From the NCBI RefSeq assembly GCF_900104095.1, contig NZ_FNJO01000009.1:62001-126000 (forward strand): DNA of 64,000 bases. The letters run 5' to 3'. Source of the stretch: Ralstonia sp. 25mfcol4.1 (GTDB lineage Bacteria; Pseudomonadota; Gammaproteobacteria; Burkholderiales; Burkholderiaceae). Below are positions 1 to 10,353 of the stretch, piece after piece. The notes beneath the pieces were generated by a model that worked only from the letters and a program-made list of their open reading frames with translations, was not told the DNA's origin and did not search any database. The position numbers and the translations under genes are program-made. Position 1 is the stretch's first letter, and the number at the start of each line of letters is the position of its first letter.

Positions 1-912
1 AAACGCGAATTCCCGCGCCTGCCCGCGCTGGCTGCATTGCGCACGTTCGAGGCGGCGGCCCGTCACGAGAGCTTCTCGCGGGCTGCGGCAGAGCTGTTCG
101 TCACCCATGGCGCCGTCAGCCATCAGATCCGGGCTCTGGAGGAAGAGCTAGGCCAGCCGCTGTTCGAGCGGCGCGGCAAGCGCGTGATGCTGACCGCCAA
201 CGGCCGGCTCTATGCCGAACGCGTGCGCGACGCGCTGCTGCAGATTGCCGATGCCACGCGCGCGCTGCAGGCCGGCAACCGCGAGAAACGGCTGACCATC
301 AGCACCATGCCGTCGTTCGCCGCGCGCTGGCTCACGCCGCGCATCGGCAGTTTCATCGAGCAGCATCCGGAATTCGACGTGGAACTGCTGTCGTCGAACT
401 CGCTCGTGGACTTTGCCAATGAAGAGGTGGACGTGGCGCTGCGCATGGGCGGCGGCCAGTACCCGGGTCTCTATGTCGAACGCCTGCTGGACGATGTGTT
501 CTTTCCCGTCTGCAGCCCCAGGTTCAATGGCGGGCGCCTGCCCGAGCAGCCCGCGCACATGGCCGGCATGCCGCTGCTGCGCGGCGAGGGCGATCCGTGG
601 AAGCCCTGGTTCGAGGCGGCCGGACTGGCCTGGTCCGAGCCGACCAAGGGCCTGATGATGCAGGATTCGTCGCTGCTGCTGCAGGCGGCGGCCGAGGGCC
701 AGGGCATTGCGCTGATCCGGTCGTCGCTGGCCTATAACGACCTGCTGTCTGGCCGCGTGGTGCGCCTGTTCGACGTGAGCATTCCGTGCCCGTGGCTGCT
801 GCATTTCGTCTGCACCCACGCCAGCCTGGCCACCCCGAAGGTGCAGGCGTTCCGGAACTGGCTGCTGCCCGAGATGGAGCGGTTCCGGAACATTCTTTCG
901 CAGTGGACCTAG
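1..912 (+). CDS. LysR-family transcriptional regulator, GcvA-like (5' end outside window)
   Basis: The reading frame is open from base 1, so only the first few residues are missing; 303 residues are visible. The N-terminal winged helix-turn-helix (about residues 5-65) contains the classic LysR pattern LRTFEAAARHESFSRAAAEL followed by VSHQIRALEEELG. A LysR substrate-binding domain follows (about 90-295). The start of the HTH and the domain resemble GcvA-type regulators, but the effector and targets cannot be told from sequence. It is convergent with xerC and both stops fall in the single palindrome CTAG at 909-912. LysR regulators usually control a divergent neighbour, which would lie to the left of this window. 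Confidence 0.9.
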   Translation, partial: KREFPRLPALAALRTFEAAARHESFSRAAAELFVTHGAVSHQIRALEEELGQPLFERRGKRVMLTANGRLYAERVRDALLQIADATRALQAGNREKRLTISTMPSFAARWLTPRIGSFIEQHPEFDVELLSSNSLVDFANEEVDVALRMGGGQYPGLYVERLLDDVFFPVCSPRFNGGRLPEQPAHMAGMPLLRGEGDPWKPWFEAAGLAWSEPTKGLMMQDSSLLLQAAAEGQGIALIRSSLAYNDLLSGRVVRLFDVSIPCPWLLHFVCTHASLATPKVQAFRNWLLPEMERFRNILSQWT

Positions 913-2114
913 TGATCCGGGGCGTCGGTGCCGTCGGTGCCGTCGGCGTGGCCGGTGCCGCCGGCCTGGTCCCGGTCATCGGCCCGCGCGGGCGCTGATC
1001 CGGGTACGCCTTTTTTCGCCCGACCGGCCCGCGGATGGGCCTGGTCGTAGACCTTGGCCAGGTGCTGGAAGTCGAGCGACGTGTAGACCTGCGTAGTGGT
1101 GATGCTCACGTGGCCCAGCATCTCCTGCACCGCACGCAGGTCTCCCGACGACTGCAGCACATGCGTGGCAAACGAGTGCCGCAGCATATGCGGATGCACG
1201 TTGGCCGGCACGCCGGCAGCCAGCGCCTGCTGCTTGATCCGCGTCTGCACCGTACTGCCCGACAGCCGCCTGCCGCGCGTGCCCAGGAACAGCGCGTGCC
1301 GGTCCTCCAACAAGGCGCCGGGCCGCAGCAGTGTTTCACGCACCTCAAGCCAGGCCTTCAGCGCCGCCACCGCCTTGCTGCCCACCGGCACCGTGCGCCG
1401 GCGCGATCCCTTGCCGATCACCGTGACCTCGGCACCCTGCAGGTCGAGCCAGCCGGCCGACCGGTACTCCCCTTCTTCGGTATAGCGGACGTCGAGCTGG
1501 ATCAGCTCCGACAGCCGCAGCCCGCTGGAATAGAACAGTTCGAAGACGGCCTGGTCGCGGATGGCTTCGGTCGTGTCGCCGCGCCGGTGCGCCACCAGCG
1601 CCACGGCGTGTTCCACCGACAGCGCCTTGGGCAGCGGCTGCCCGCGCTTGGGCGCCCGCACCGCGTCCACCGGATTGGCGGTCACGCCATGGCCATGCCG
1701 CGCCGCCCACAGAAAGAAGCCGCGCCAGCCGGACAGCGTGCGCGCGATGGTGCGCGCCGACAGCCCGCTGCCGTGCAGCCGGGCGGCGAAGGATCGGATA
1801 TGCCTGGTTTCCAGCGACAGCAGCGGCACGCCAGCCGCAAAGCGCTTGGCGGATTCCTGCAGCACGGACAGATCGCGCGCGTAGCTGGTCAGCGTGTGGT
1901 CGGCCAGTTTGCGATTGGTGGCCAGCCAATCCAGGTAGCGCATCACCAGCGGGTCGGGCACTGGCTTTTCCGCCACGGCGGTGGCCGGGTTGGCCGGGTT
2001 GGCCGGGTTGGCCGGGTTGGCCGTGGAGGCCGTGGTTGCCGTGGTGGCCGTGGTTGCCGGGTTGGCCGTGGTGGCCGTCACGGCATCACCCTTGCCCGGC
2101 TGGCGCTTGCGCAT
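909..2114 (-). CDS. xerC: Site-specific tyrosine recombinase XerC
   Basis: Resolves chromosome dimers at dif together with XerD. All catalytic residues of the tyrosine recombinase family are visible: R200, K235, H309-x-x-R312, H335 and the nucleophile Y344 (GLRLSEL, GKGSRRR, HPHMLRHSFATH, LGHVSITTTQVYT). The SAM-like core-binding domain spans about residues 55-150. At 401 residues it is much longer than the usual 300 or so. The excess is a roughly 45-residue N-terminal Ala/Thr/Asn/Pro stretch written by 9-bp tandem repeats and a roughly 40-residue Gly/Asp-rich C-terminal tail. It lies 16 bp after the DUF484 gene, a common xerC partner. No strong ribosome binding site precedes the ATG, so an internal start cannot be excluded. 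Confidence 0.93.
   Translation of the reverse strand: MRKRQPGKGDAVTATTANPATTATTATTASTANPANPANPANPATAVAEKPVPDPLVMRYLDWLATNRKLADHTLTSYARDLSVLQESAKRFAAGVPLLSLETRHIRSFAARLHGSGLSARTIARTLSGWRGFFLWAARHGHGVTANPVDAVRAPKRGQPLPKALSVEHAVALVAHRRGDTTEAIRDQAVFELFYSSGLRLSELIQLDVRYTEEGEYRSAGWLDLQGAEVTVIGKGSRRRTVPVGSKAVAALKAWLEVRETLLRPGALLEDRHALFLGTRGRRLSGSTVQTRIKQQALAAGVPANVHPHMLRHSFATHVLQSSGDLRAVQEMLGHVSITTTQVYTSLDFQHLAKVYDQAHPRAGRAKKGVPGSAPARADDRDQAGGTGHADGTDGTDAPDH
1983..2081. repeat. 9-bp tandem repeat inside xerC
   Basis: About eleven consecutive 9-bp units based on ggccgggtt and ggccgtggt; the first four (1983-2018) are identical. On the minus strand they encode repeating Asn-Pro-Ala and Ala-Thr-Thr triplets at the N terminus of XerC. 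The unit length is a multiple of three, so copy-number change would keep the frame. Confidence 0.9.
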
Positions 2115-2130
2115 GGCGGAAGGGCGCGAA

Positions 2131-2802
2131 TCAGTCGCGCAGGCGGTTCAGGGCGGCGCCGGCCACTTCGCCGATCTGCCCCAGGTAGGCGGTGCCCATG
2201 CCTTCGTGGAAGCGGCGCGGCTCGGGCGAACCCAGTACCAGCAGGCCGAATGCGGCGCCCGGGCCATCGTCGCCGGGGCGGGCCGGCACGCGCAGCGTCA
2301 CCATGGCCAGCGACGCGATGTCGTCGCGTTCCAGCAGACTGGCTGCCTCGAAGCCGCTATTGGCGCCGCAGTACGGTGCGCGCAGGCCTTCGGCGAACAG
2401 CCGCAGGTCTTCGCTGGCGCCCTGGGCCACTTCGATATGGGCAAACGCTTCGCCCACGTTCCACAGGCGCAGCGCCACGGCCGGCACATCGAACACCTGC
2501 TGCAGGCCGTCCTGCACCGCGTACGGCAGCGCGTGCGAATCGGCCTCGGCCAGCAGGCGAAGCTGCCAGGCGTGCATGCGCTGCTGCGTGCGGTCGTTCT
2601 CGTGCCCATGCCGGACCAGGTCGGCCAGCTTCAGCTCCAGCCCCTTGTTCTTCTCGCGCAGGATTTCCATCTGGCGCTCCTGCAGCGACACGGCCCGGTG
2701 GCTGTGCGGACTGGTCAGTTGCACCGTGGCCAGCAGTTCGGCATGGTCCTCAAAGAACTGCGGGTTGCTCTGCAGATAGGCGGCGACGTCCTGGGCGTTC
2801 AT
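2131..2802 (-). CDS. DUF484 family protein
   Basis: A 223-residue protein starting MNAQDVAAYLQSNPQFFEDH, the characteristic opening of DUF484. A short coiled coil (about residues 40-75, rich in Glu, Lys and Leu) is followed by a GAF-like domain (about 85-220). The family is of unknown biochemical function but is typically encoded next to xerC, as here, with 16 bp between the two genes, which indicates co-transcription. No catalytic motif or membrane segment is evident. A role in sensing or in supporting XerC is only inference from synteny. Confidence 0.85.
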   Translation of the reverse strand: MNAQDVAAYLQSNPQFFEDHAELLATVQLTSPHSHRAVSLQERQMEILREKNKGLELKLADLVRHGHENDRTQQRMHAWQLRLLAEADSHALPYAVQDGLQQVFDVPAVALRLWNVGEAFAHIEVAQGASEDLRLFAEGLRAPYCGANSGFEAASLLERDDIASLAMVTLRVPARPGDDGPGAAFGLLVLGSPEPRRFHEGMGTAYLGQIGEVAGAALNRLRD

Positions 2803-2862
2803 AAGCTTTTACCGATTCAATTTTTTCGGTTGGCAGTGTAGCAAAGTGACGTTGGCGCGAGG

Positions 2863-4005
2863 TCAGGTCTGGATAAGCCGCTTCTGTCGCGAAATGCTCA
2901 TCAGGATGCCGATCCCCATGCCCAGCGTCACCAGCGCGGTACCGCCGTAACTCAACAGCGGCAGCGGCACGCCCACCACGGGCAGGATCCCGCTCACCAT
3001 GCCCATGTTCACGAAGGCGTAGGTGAAGAAGATCAGCGTAATCGAGCCGGCCAGCAGCCGCGAGAACAATGTCGGCGCGTTGGCCGCAATATAAAGTCCG
3101 CGGAAGATCAGCAGCAGATACAGCACCAGCAGCACGGCATTGCCGATCAGCCCGAATTCCTCCGAAAACACCGCGAAGATGAAGTCGGTGTGCTTTTCGG
3201 GGATGAATTCCAGGTGGGTCTGCGTGCCCTTGAGCCAGCCCTTGCCGGTCACGCCGCCCGAGCCGATCGCGATGATCGACTGGATGGTATGGAAGCCCTT
3301 GCCCAGCGGGTCGGTGGTCGGGTCCAGCAGCGTGCACACGCGGTGCTGCTGGTAATCGTGCAGGATCGGCCAGTTCACGCCCGGCGCGCAGATCTGGCTT
3401 TCATAGCTGATCAGCAGCGTGATGGCCACGACGCCCAGGCCCAGCAGCGGCAGGATGATCTTCCACGACAGCCCGGCGAAATAGATCACGTACAGGCCGG
3501 CCGCCAGCACCAGCAGGCCGGTGCCCAGGTCGGGCTGCTTGGCGATCAGGCCCACCGGCACGCCCAGGATGATCAGCGCCACGACGAAGTCGAACCACCG
3601 GATCACCCCTTCCCGCTTCTGGAAGTACCACGCCAGCATCAGCGGCATCGAGATCTTCATGATCTCCGATGGCTGGATCACCATGCCCACGTTGAGCCAG
3701 CGGCGCGCCCCCTTGCGGATCAGGCCGAACATGGCCACCGCGATCAGCAGCGCCACCCCGACCGTATAGAGCGGCACGGCGATCCGCATCAGCAGCTGGG
3801 TCGGCATGTAGGCAATCACTATCATCACGACGTACGACAGCAGGATGTTGCGCAGCTGGTCTTCCACGCGGCCCGGCATGTCGATGGCGGCCGAATACAG
3901 CGCCACGATGCCCGTGGCGAACAGCAGGAAGACGATCAGGGCCAGCGGCTTGTCGAAGCCGGTCAGGGCGGTCTTGATCGTCGATGCGACGCGGCGTTTG
4001 TCCAT
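2863..4005 (-). CDS. rodA: Rod-shape SEDS peptidoglycan polymerase RodA
   Basis: SEDS-family integral membrane glycosyltransferase that polymerises lipid II in the elongasome with PBP2. The 380-residue protein has about ten hydrophobic segments and the conserved SEDS signatures QPDLGTGLLVLA and FAFVNMGMV/GVPLPLLSYGGTALV near the C terminus. I place the start at the ATG at 4003-4005 (MDKRRVAS) because it is preceded by AGAAGGAGA; an in-frame codon 57 bp upstream would give an unlikely Arg-rich leader inside mrdA. It begins 13 bp after the mrdA stop, so the ribosome binding site overlaps the end of mrdA, which indicates coupled expression. Confidence 0.95.
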   Translation of the reverse strand: MDKRRVASTIKTALTGFDKPLALIVFLLFATGIVALYSAAIDMPGRVEDQLRNILLSYVVMIVIAYMPTQLLMRIAVPLYTVGVALLIAVAMFGLIRKGARRWLNVGMVIQPSEIMKISMPLMLAWYFQKREGVIRWFDFVVALIILGVPVGLIAKQPDLGTGLLVLAAGLYVIYFAGLSWKIILPLLGLGVVAITLLISYESQICAPGVNWPILHDYQQHRVCTLLDPTTDPLGKGFHTIQSIIAIGSGGVTGKGWLKGTQTHLEFIPEKHTDFIFAVFSEEFGLIGNAVLLVLYLLLIFRGLYIAANAPTLFSRLLAGSITLIFFTYAFVNMGMVSGILPVVGVPLPLLSYGGTALVTLGMGIGILMSISRQKRLIQT

Positions 4006-4018
4006 GGCGCGTCTCCTT

Positions 4019-6403
4019 CTACTCTGAAACTGGTTTCTTGCCGGCCGCGTCGGCCTGGGCAAGGTTGGCGGTCCTGGCCGGCTTCGTGCGCGGTGCCGGT
4101 GCCGGGGCCGATGCCGGTGTGACGTGCGGCGGCGCCGCCTTGGGTGCCGATGCCGGCGGCTTGCTGTGGCCCAGCGCCTGCAGCATGCGGTCGTCGAGCG
4201 TGGCCACGGCCGATGCCGGCGCGATGGCGGCCGGATCGAGCTGCGCGGCGATCGACTCGGATGCGCCGGTCGCCCTGGCCGCGGGCACCGGCACGGACGC
4301 CCCGGCCACGGCGCTGGCCCCCGGTGCGCTGGCGGCCGCCTCGGCGCCCGACGCGGCTGCGACGACGGCAGGCAGTGCGGTCTGCATCACGGTGGCGGTT
4401 GCCGCGTTGGCGGTGTCGCCCGTGGTGAACACGCTCGGCGTATCCACCGGCGGCCGGTTGCCGGCGCGCAGCGCCTCCTCGGGCGGCGGCGCGGTGGCCT
4501 GCAGTTCCTCGGGCCACTTGCGCAGCAGGTAGTAGTCCATCACCTTGCGGGCGATCGGCGCGGCCACGGCGGCACCGAAGCCGGCGTTCTCGACGATCAG
4601 CGCCAGCGCGATCTTCGGATGGTCGGCCGGCGCGAACGCGGTGTACAGCGAGTGGTCGCGCTTGCGTTCGTCGATCGCGTGGTGGTTGTACTTCTCGTTC
4701 TTGCCCAGCGTATAGGTCTGGGCCGTACCGGTCTTGCCCGCCGACTCGTACGCCGCGCCGGCAAACACCCGGGCCGCCGTGCCGTTGTGCGTCACCGCCA
4801 CCATCGCGCGCTTGATCACGTCGATATCGGCCTGCTTGAACGGCAGCCGGTAGCTTTCCTTGGGCACGGTCAGCGTGCGCTTGCGGTTGACCGAATCTTC
4901 GACGGCCTTCACCAGGTGAGGCTTCATCGCCACGCCGTTGTTGACCAGGATCGACACCGCATTGGCCAGCTGCAGGATCGTGAAGCTGTTGTAGCCCTGA
5001 CCGATGCCCAGCGAGATGGTCTCGCCGTCATACCACTTCTGCTGCTCGGGCTTGCGGTAGGCCTTGCGCTTCCAGTCCGTGGACGGCAGGATGCCGCGGC
5101 TTTCGCCCTCGATGTCGATGCCCGTGATCTGGCCGAAGCCCAGCGGCTTCATGAAATCGTGGATCGCATTGACGCCCATGTCGCGCGCCAGCGCGTAGTA
5201 ATAGGTATCGCACGACTGCACGATCGACGCCTGCATGTCCACCCAGCCGTGGCCGCCCGGCTTGTCGTCGCGGAACGTGTGGTTGCCCAGCGTGAAGAAG
5301 CCCGGATCGTGCATGCCCCAGGCCGCCGTGCGCTTGCCCGTGGTCAGCGCCGCCAGCGCCATGAACGGCTTGTAGGTCGAGCCCGGCGGATAGGTGCCCC
5401 GCAGCGGCCGGTTCAGCAGCGGTTTGTCCGGCGATCCGTTAAGCTCGTCCCAGGTCTTGGAATCGATCCCCTCGACGAACAGGTTCGGATCGAAGGTCGG
5501 CTTCGAGACGAAGGCCAGGATGTCGCCGGTTTCCGGCTCGATGGCCACCAGCGCGCCGCGGCGATCGCCGAATAGCTGTTCCGCCAATTGCTGCAGGCGG
5601 ATGTCCAGCGACAGGATCAGGTTGTTGCCCGGCGTGGCCGGCGACGTGGACAAAGTACGAATCGGACGCCCGCCGGCGCTGACTTCCACTTCCTCGAAGC
5701 CGGTCAGCCCGTGCAGTTCGGTCTCGTAGCTCTGCTCCAGGCCGATCTTGCCGATGTAGTTGGTGCCCTTGTAGTTGTCGATATCCTTGCGCGGATCGTA
5801 CTTGGCGGGGTCGGCGTCGTTGGCCTCATCCATGGCCTCGATCCGCTCCTGGTCGCGCTGCGAGATGCGGCCCAGGTAGCCCACCACGTGGCTGGCCGAC
5901 TCGCCCAGCGGGTACTGGCGGAACAGGCGCGCACGCACGTCCACCCCGGGGAAGCGGAAACGCTGCGCCGAGAACTTGGCCACTTCCTCGTCGGTCAGCT
6001 GGCTGCGGATCGGCAGGCTTTCAAAGCTGCGCGATTCTTCCAGCAGGCGTTTGAAACGGCGACGGTCGCGGGGCTGGATATCCACCAGCCTGGCCAGTTC
6101 GTCGATCGTGTTGTCGAGCGTATCGGTCAGCTTGGACGGCGTCACTTCCAGCGTGTACGCGGAATAATTGCGCGCCAGGATCACCCCGTTGCGGTCCATG
6201 ATGATGCCGCGGTTCGGCTCGATCGGCGCCACGGAGATGCGGTTGTCCTCGGCCTTGGCCGAGTACTGGTCATGCTTGTACCACTGCAGCCACAGGAAGC
6301 GGAAGAGCAGCAGGCCAAAGCAGATGACCGTGAACAGGGCGGCCGCCGCCACGCGGATGCGGAAGCGGCCGATTTCCAGTTCGACGTTGCGGATTTCGGT
6401 CAT
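4019..6403 (-). CDS. mrdA: Penicillin-binding protein 2 (peptidoglycan transpeptidase)
   Basis: Class B PBP, the transpeptidase partner of RodA in lateral wall synthesis. There is one N-terminal membrane anchor (about residues 15-40), a dimerisation/pedestal region, and a transpeptidase domain with the SxxK serine S342-TYK345, the SxD-type motif S397-CD and KTGT at 557-560. The protein is 794 residues against roughly 630 in E. coli. The extra roughly 150 residues after position 640 are an Ala/Pro/Thr-rich low-complexity tail that should be periplasmic. It is followed 13 bp later by rodA and preceded by mreD across 44 bp. Confidence 0.95.
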   Translation of the reverse strand: MTEIRNVELEIGRFRIRVAAAALFTVICFGLLLFRFLWLQWYKHDQYSAKAEDNRISVAPIEPNRGIIMDRNGVILARNYSAYTLEVTPSKLTDTLDNTIDELARLVDIQPRDRRRFKRLLEESRSFESLPIRSQLTDEEVAKFSAQRFRFPGVDVRARLFRQYPLGESASHVVGYLGRISQRDQERIEAMDEANDADPAKYDPRKDIDNYKGTNYIGKIGLEQSYETELHGLTGFEEVEVSAGGRPIRTLSTSPATPGNNLILSLDIRLQQLAEQLFGDRRGALVAIEPETGDILAFVSKPTFDPNLFVEGIDSKTWDELNGSPDKPLLNRPLRGTYPPGSTYKPFMALAALTTGKRTAAWGMHDPGFFTLGNHTFRDDKPGGHGWVDMQASIVQSCDTYYYALARDMGVNAIHDFMKPLGFGQITGIDIEGESRGILPSTDWKRKAYRKPEQQKWYDGETISLGIGQGYNSFTILQLANAVSILVNNGVAMKPHLVKAVEDSVNRKRTLTVPKESYRLPFKQADIDVIKRAMVAVTHNGTAARVFAGAAYESAGKTGTAQTYTLGKNEKYNHHAIDERKRDHSLYTAFAPADHPKIALALIVENAGFGAAVAAPIARKVMDYYLLRKWPEELQATAPPPEEALRAGNRPPVDTPSVFTTGDTANAATATVMQTALPAVVAAASGAEAAASAPGASAVAGASVPVPAARATGASESIAAQLDPAAIAPASAVATLDDRMLQALGHSKPPASAPKAAPPHVTPASAPAPAPRTKPARTANLAQADAAGKKPVSE

Positions 6404-6447
6404 GGCGGTACTGCGGGCGGCGTGGCGGTGTCAGGGAGGATGAAGGG

Positions 6448-6960
6448 CTAGATCGGACGCGTTTCGTCGATGTCGGCCGAGCGGCGCTGGGGCGCCAGCA
6501 GCAATGCGGTGGCCATCGGCCAGAGCACGGCTTCGATCAGCGGCGCCACCAGAAGTTGCCAGCCCGGCAGCGGCGCGCCCATCGCCAGGCGGATCACCAC
6601 CGGCACGGCATGGGTGATGAACAGCAGCGGCATCACATGCAGCGCCTGCGTGTAGACCGAAAACCACAGCACGCGGCGGTGGATCGTGATCGCGAAGTAC
6701 GCCAGCAGCGTATAGGCCAGCGCGTGCTCGCCCAGCAGGCGCGCGTCGTGCACGTCCATCAGCAGGCCTAGCAGAAACGCCACGCCCATGCCCACCTTGC
6801 GCGGCTGGTGGATGTTCCAGAACACCAGCACCAGGGCCACCATGTCCGGGATCCACAGCGTGGTGCCCCAGGGCATCAGGTTCCACAGGAAGGCCAGCAC
6901 GAAGGTCAGCGCGATAAACGCGGGATTGACCGGCCGCAGCAGGTATTGGGAATTCGTCAC
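6448..6960 (-). CDS. mreD: Rod-shape determining protein MreD
   Basis: A small integral membrane protein of 170 residues with about five hydrophobic helices; a component of the MreBCD elongasome scaffold. The sequence (MTNSQYLLRPVNPAFIALTF, then NLMPWG, LLGLLMDV and HALAYTLLAY) matches the betaproteobacterial MreD pattern. Its ATG overlaps the mreC stop in an ATGA arrangement at 6957-6960, a translational-coupling junction. Confidence 0.92.
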   Translation of the reverse strand: MTNSQYLLRPVNPAFIALTFVLAFLWNLMPWGTTLWIPDMVALVLVFWNIHQPRKVGMGVAFLLGLLMDVHDARLLGEHALAYTLLAYFAITIHRRVLWFSVYTQALHVMPLLFITHAVPVVIRLAMGAPLPGWQLLVAPLIEAVLWPMATALLLAPQRRSADIDETRPI

Positions 6961-7979
6961 TGGGAACGCTCCGGGGATTTCTGCTTGTCGGTGGCCTTGT
7001 CCGCGCCCTTCTCGGCAGGCTTGTCGGCGGACTTGTCTGCCGCCTTGTCTGCCGCCTTCTGCTCGGCTCCGGCGCGGGCCGCGGCCGATCGGGCGCCCTT
7101 CTCGGCCTTGGTCGGGGCCGCTTCTTCCTGCGGGCGCGGGCCAAGGCCGGACTCGTAGCGCACCACCAGCAGCTGGCGATGCGAGCGCACGCCGGCCACC
7201 GGTTCGCAGTACACCCGCGAGAACGCGGTGTCCGCCTTGCGCTCGATCTGGACGATCTTCGCCACCGGCAAGCCCGGCGGATAGGTGCCGTCCAGCCCGG
7301 ACGTCACCAGCAGGTCGCCCTGCTGCAGGTCGGCCGACGCGGCCATGAACCGCAGGTCCAGCAGCCCGGCGCGCGAACCGCCAAACGCCACGCTGCGCAG
7401 GCCGTTGCGCACCACCTGGACGGGAATCGCCTGGTCCTTGTCGGTCAGCAGCGTCACTTCGGACTGGAACGGCGACACGCGCGTGACCTGGCCGATCACG
7501 CCGCGCTCGTCGATCACCGGGTAGCCGGCGCGCAGGCCCTGCGCGCTGCCATGGTCGATGACGATGCGCTGGCTGTACGGGTCGCGGGCATCGTAGAGAA
7601 TTTCAGCCGCCGTGACCGGCGTGGCCGACTGCTGCTGCAGGTTCAGCAGCTTGCGCAACTGGTTGTTCTCGGCTTCGAGCTGGGCCTGGCGCACGTACGC
7701 GTTGGCCTGCTCCACCGCGCTGCGGCGCAGTTCGCGGTTTTCATTGGTCAGCGTGACCGACGACTGGGCGTAGTCAAGGACGCCGCGCAATGCGTCGCGC
7801 GGCACCAGCACCAGGCGTTCCACGGGCATGAGGACGGTGGCGGCCACCTGGCGCGCGACGCGCATGGCGTCGAAACGCGCGTCGACAATCAGCAGCGCCA
7901 GCGCGATCGCCACGAAGACGACCAGGCGCGCCACGGCAGATGTGCCTTGCTTGAAAAGCGGCGGTGGAGAGTAATCCAT
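6957..7979 (-). CDS. mreC: Rod-shape determining protein MreC
   Basis: A 340-residue bitopic periplasmic scaffold of the elongasome. One N-terminal transmembrane helix (about residues 15-33) is followed by a coiled coil (about 70-110, rich in Glu, Asn and Leu, ending NNQLRKLLNL) and the two-barrel MreC domain (about 115-275; DPYSQRIVIDHGSAQGLR, TLLTDKDQAIPVQV). After about residue 280 there is an unusual charged tail of repeating Ala-Asp-Lys units. It lies between mreB (138 bp upstream) and mreD (4-bp overlap). The start MDYSPPPLFKQG is typical for Burkholderiales MreC. Confidence 0.94.
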   Translation of the reverse strand: MDYSPPPLFKQGTSAVARLVVFVAIALALLIVDARFDAMRVARQVAATVLMPVERLVLVPRDALRGVLDYAQSSVTLTNENRELRRSAVEQANAYVRQAQLEAENNQLRKLLNLQQQSATPVTAAEILYDARDPYSQRIVIDHGSAQGLRAGYPVIDERGVIGQVTRVSPFQSEVTLLTDKDQAIPVQVVRNGLRSVAFGGSRAGLLDLRFMAASADLQQGDLLVTSGLDGTYPPGLPVAKIVQIERKADTAFSRVYCEPVAGVRSHRQLLVVRYESGLGPRPQEEAAPTKAEKGARSAAARAGAEQKAADKAADKSADKPAEKGADKATDKQKSPERSQ

Positions 7980-8117
7980 TTACCGATGCGCAGGCGAAAC
8001 CATTCCGCCAGCGCATCCGCACGCCCCTTGAAGGGCATGGCGGTCCGGGCTGGCGGGGGAAGACATCAAAGGGCGCGGGGACGGGGCGACGCAGGTCACC
8101 ACGGTCCCTGCCTCGTA

Positions 8118-10001
<1,884 letters not shown>

Positions 10002-10301
10002 ATGGCTCTCGAACTTTCCGACGTCAAGCGCATTGCGCATCTGGCCCGCATCGAAACCAGCGATGCCGAGGCCGAGCATACGCTTGTGCAGCTGAACAAC
10101 TTTTTCTCCCTGGTGGAGCAGATGCAGGCGGTGGACACCACCGGCATCGAGCCGCTGGCCCACCCGCTGTCGGCCGTGCGCGACATCGCCCAGCGCCTGC
10201 GCGACGACGCGGTGACCGAGTCCGACCGCCGCGCGGATTACCAGCGCCCCGCCCCGGCCACCGAGAACGGCCTGTACCTGGTGCCCAAGGTCATCGAGTG
10301 A
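10002..10301 (+). CDS. gatC: Asp-tRNA(Asn)/Glu-tRNA(Gln) amidotransferase subunit C
   Basis: The 99-residue small subunit of GatCAB, which wraps and stabilises the GatA-GatB interface in the transamidation pathway for Gln-tRNA and/or Asn-tRNA. The sequence has the family pattern: [20 protein letters not shown] near the N terminus, [11 protein letters not shown] in the middle, and LRDD...[11 protein letters not shown]...[10 protein letters not shown] at the C terminus. gatA follows after 52 bp. No clear Shine-Dalgarno precedes the ATG. Confidence 0.95.
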   Translation: MALELSDVKRIAHLARIETSDAEAEHTLVQLNNFFSLVEQMQAVDTTGIEPLAHPLSAVRDIAQRLRDDAVTESDRRADYQRPAPATENGLYLVPKVIE

Positions 10302-10353
10302 CGGCAGCGCGCCGCCCTGCCTTGTCGCCCATCCAGACGCCATCCGACCCGAT

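Noticed and set aside
1983-2081. CRISPR-like short repeats in xerC
   Set aside because: 9-bp units in frame within a coding region, no spacers.
1035-2804. Open frame of about 590 codons opposite xerC and DUF484
   Set aside because: Spans two real minus-strand genes and has no domain.
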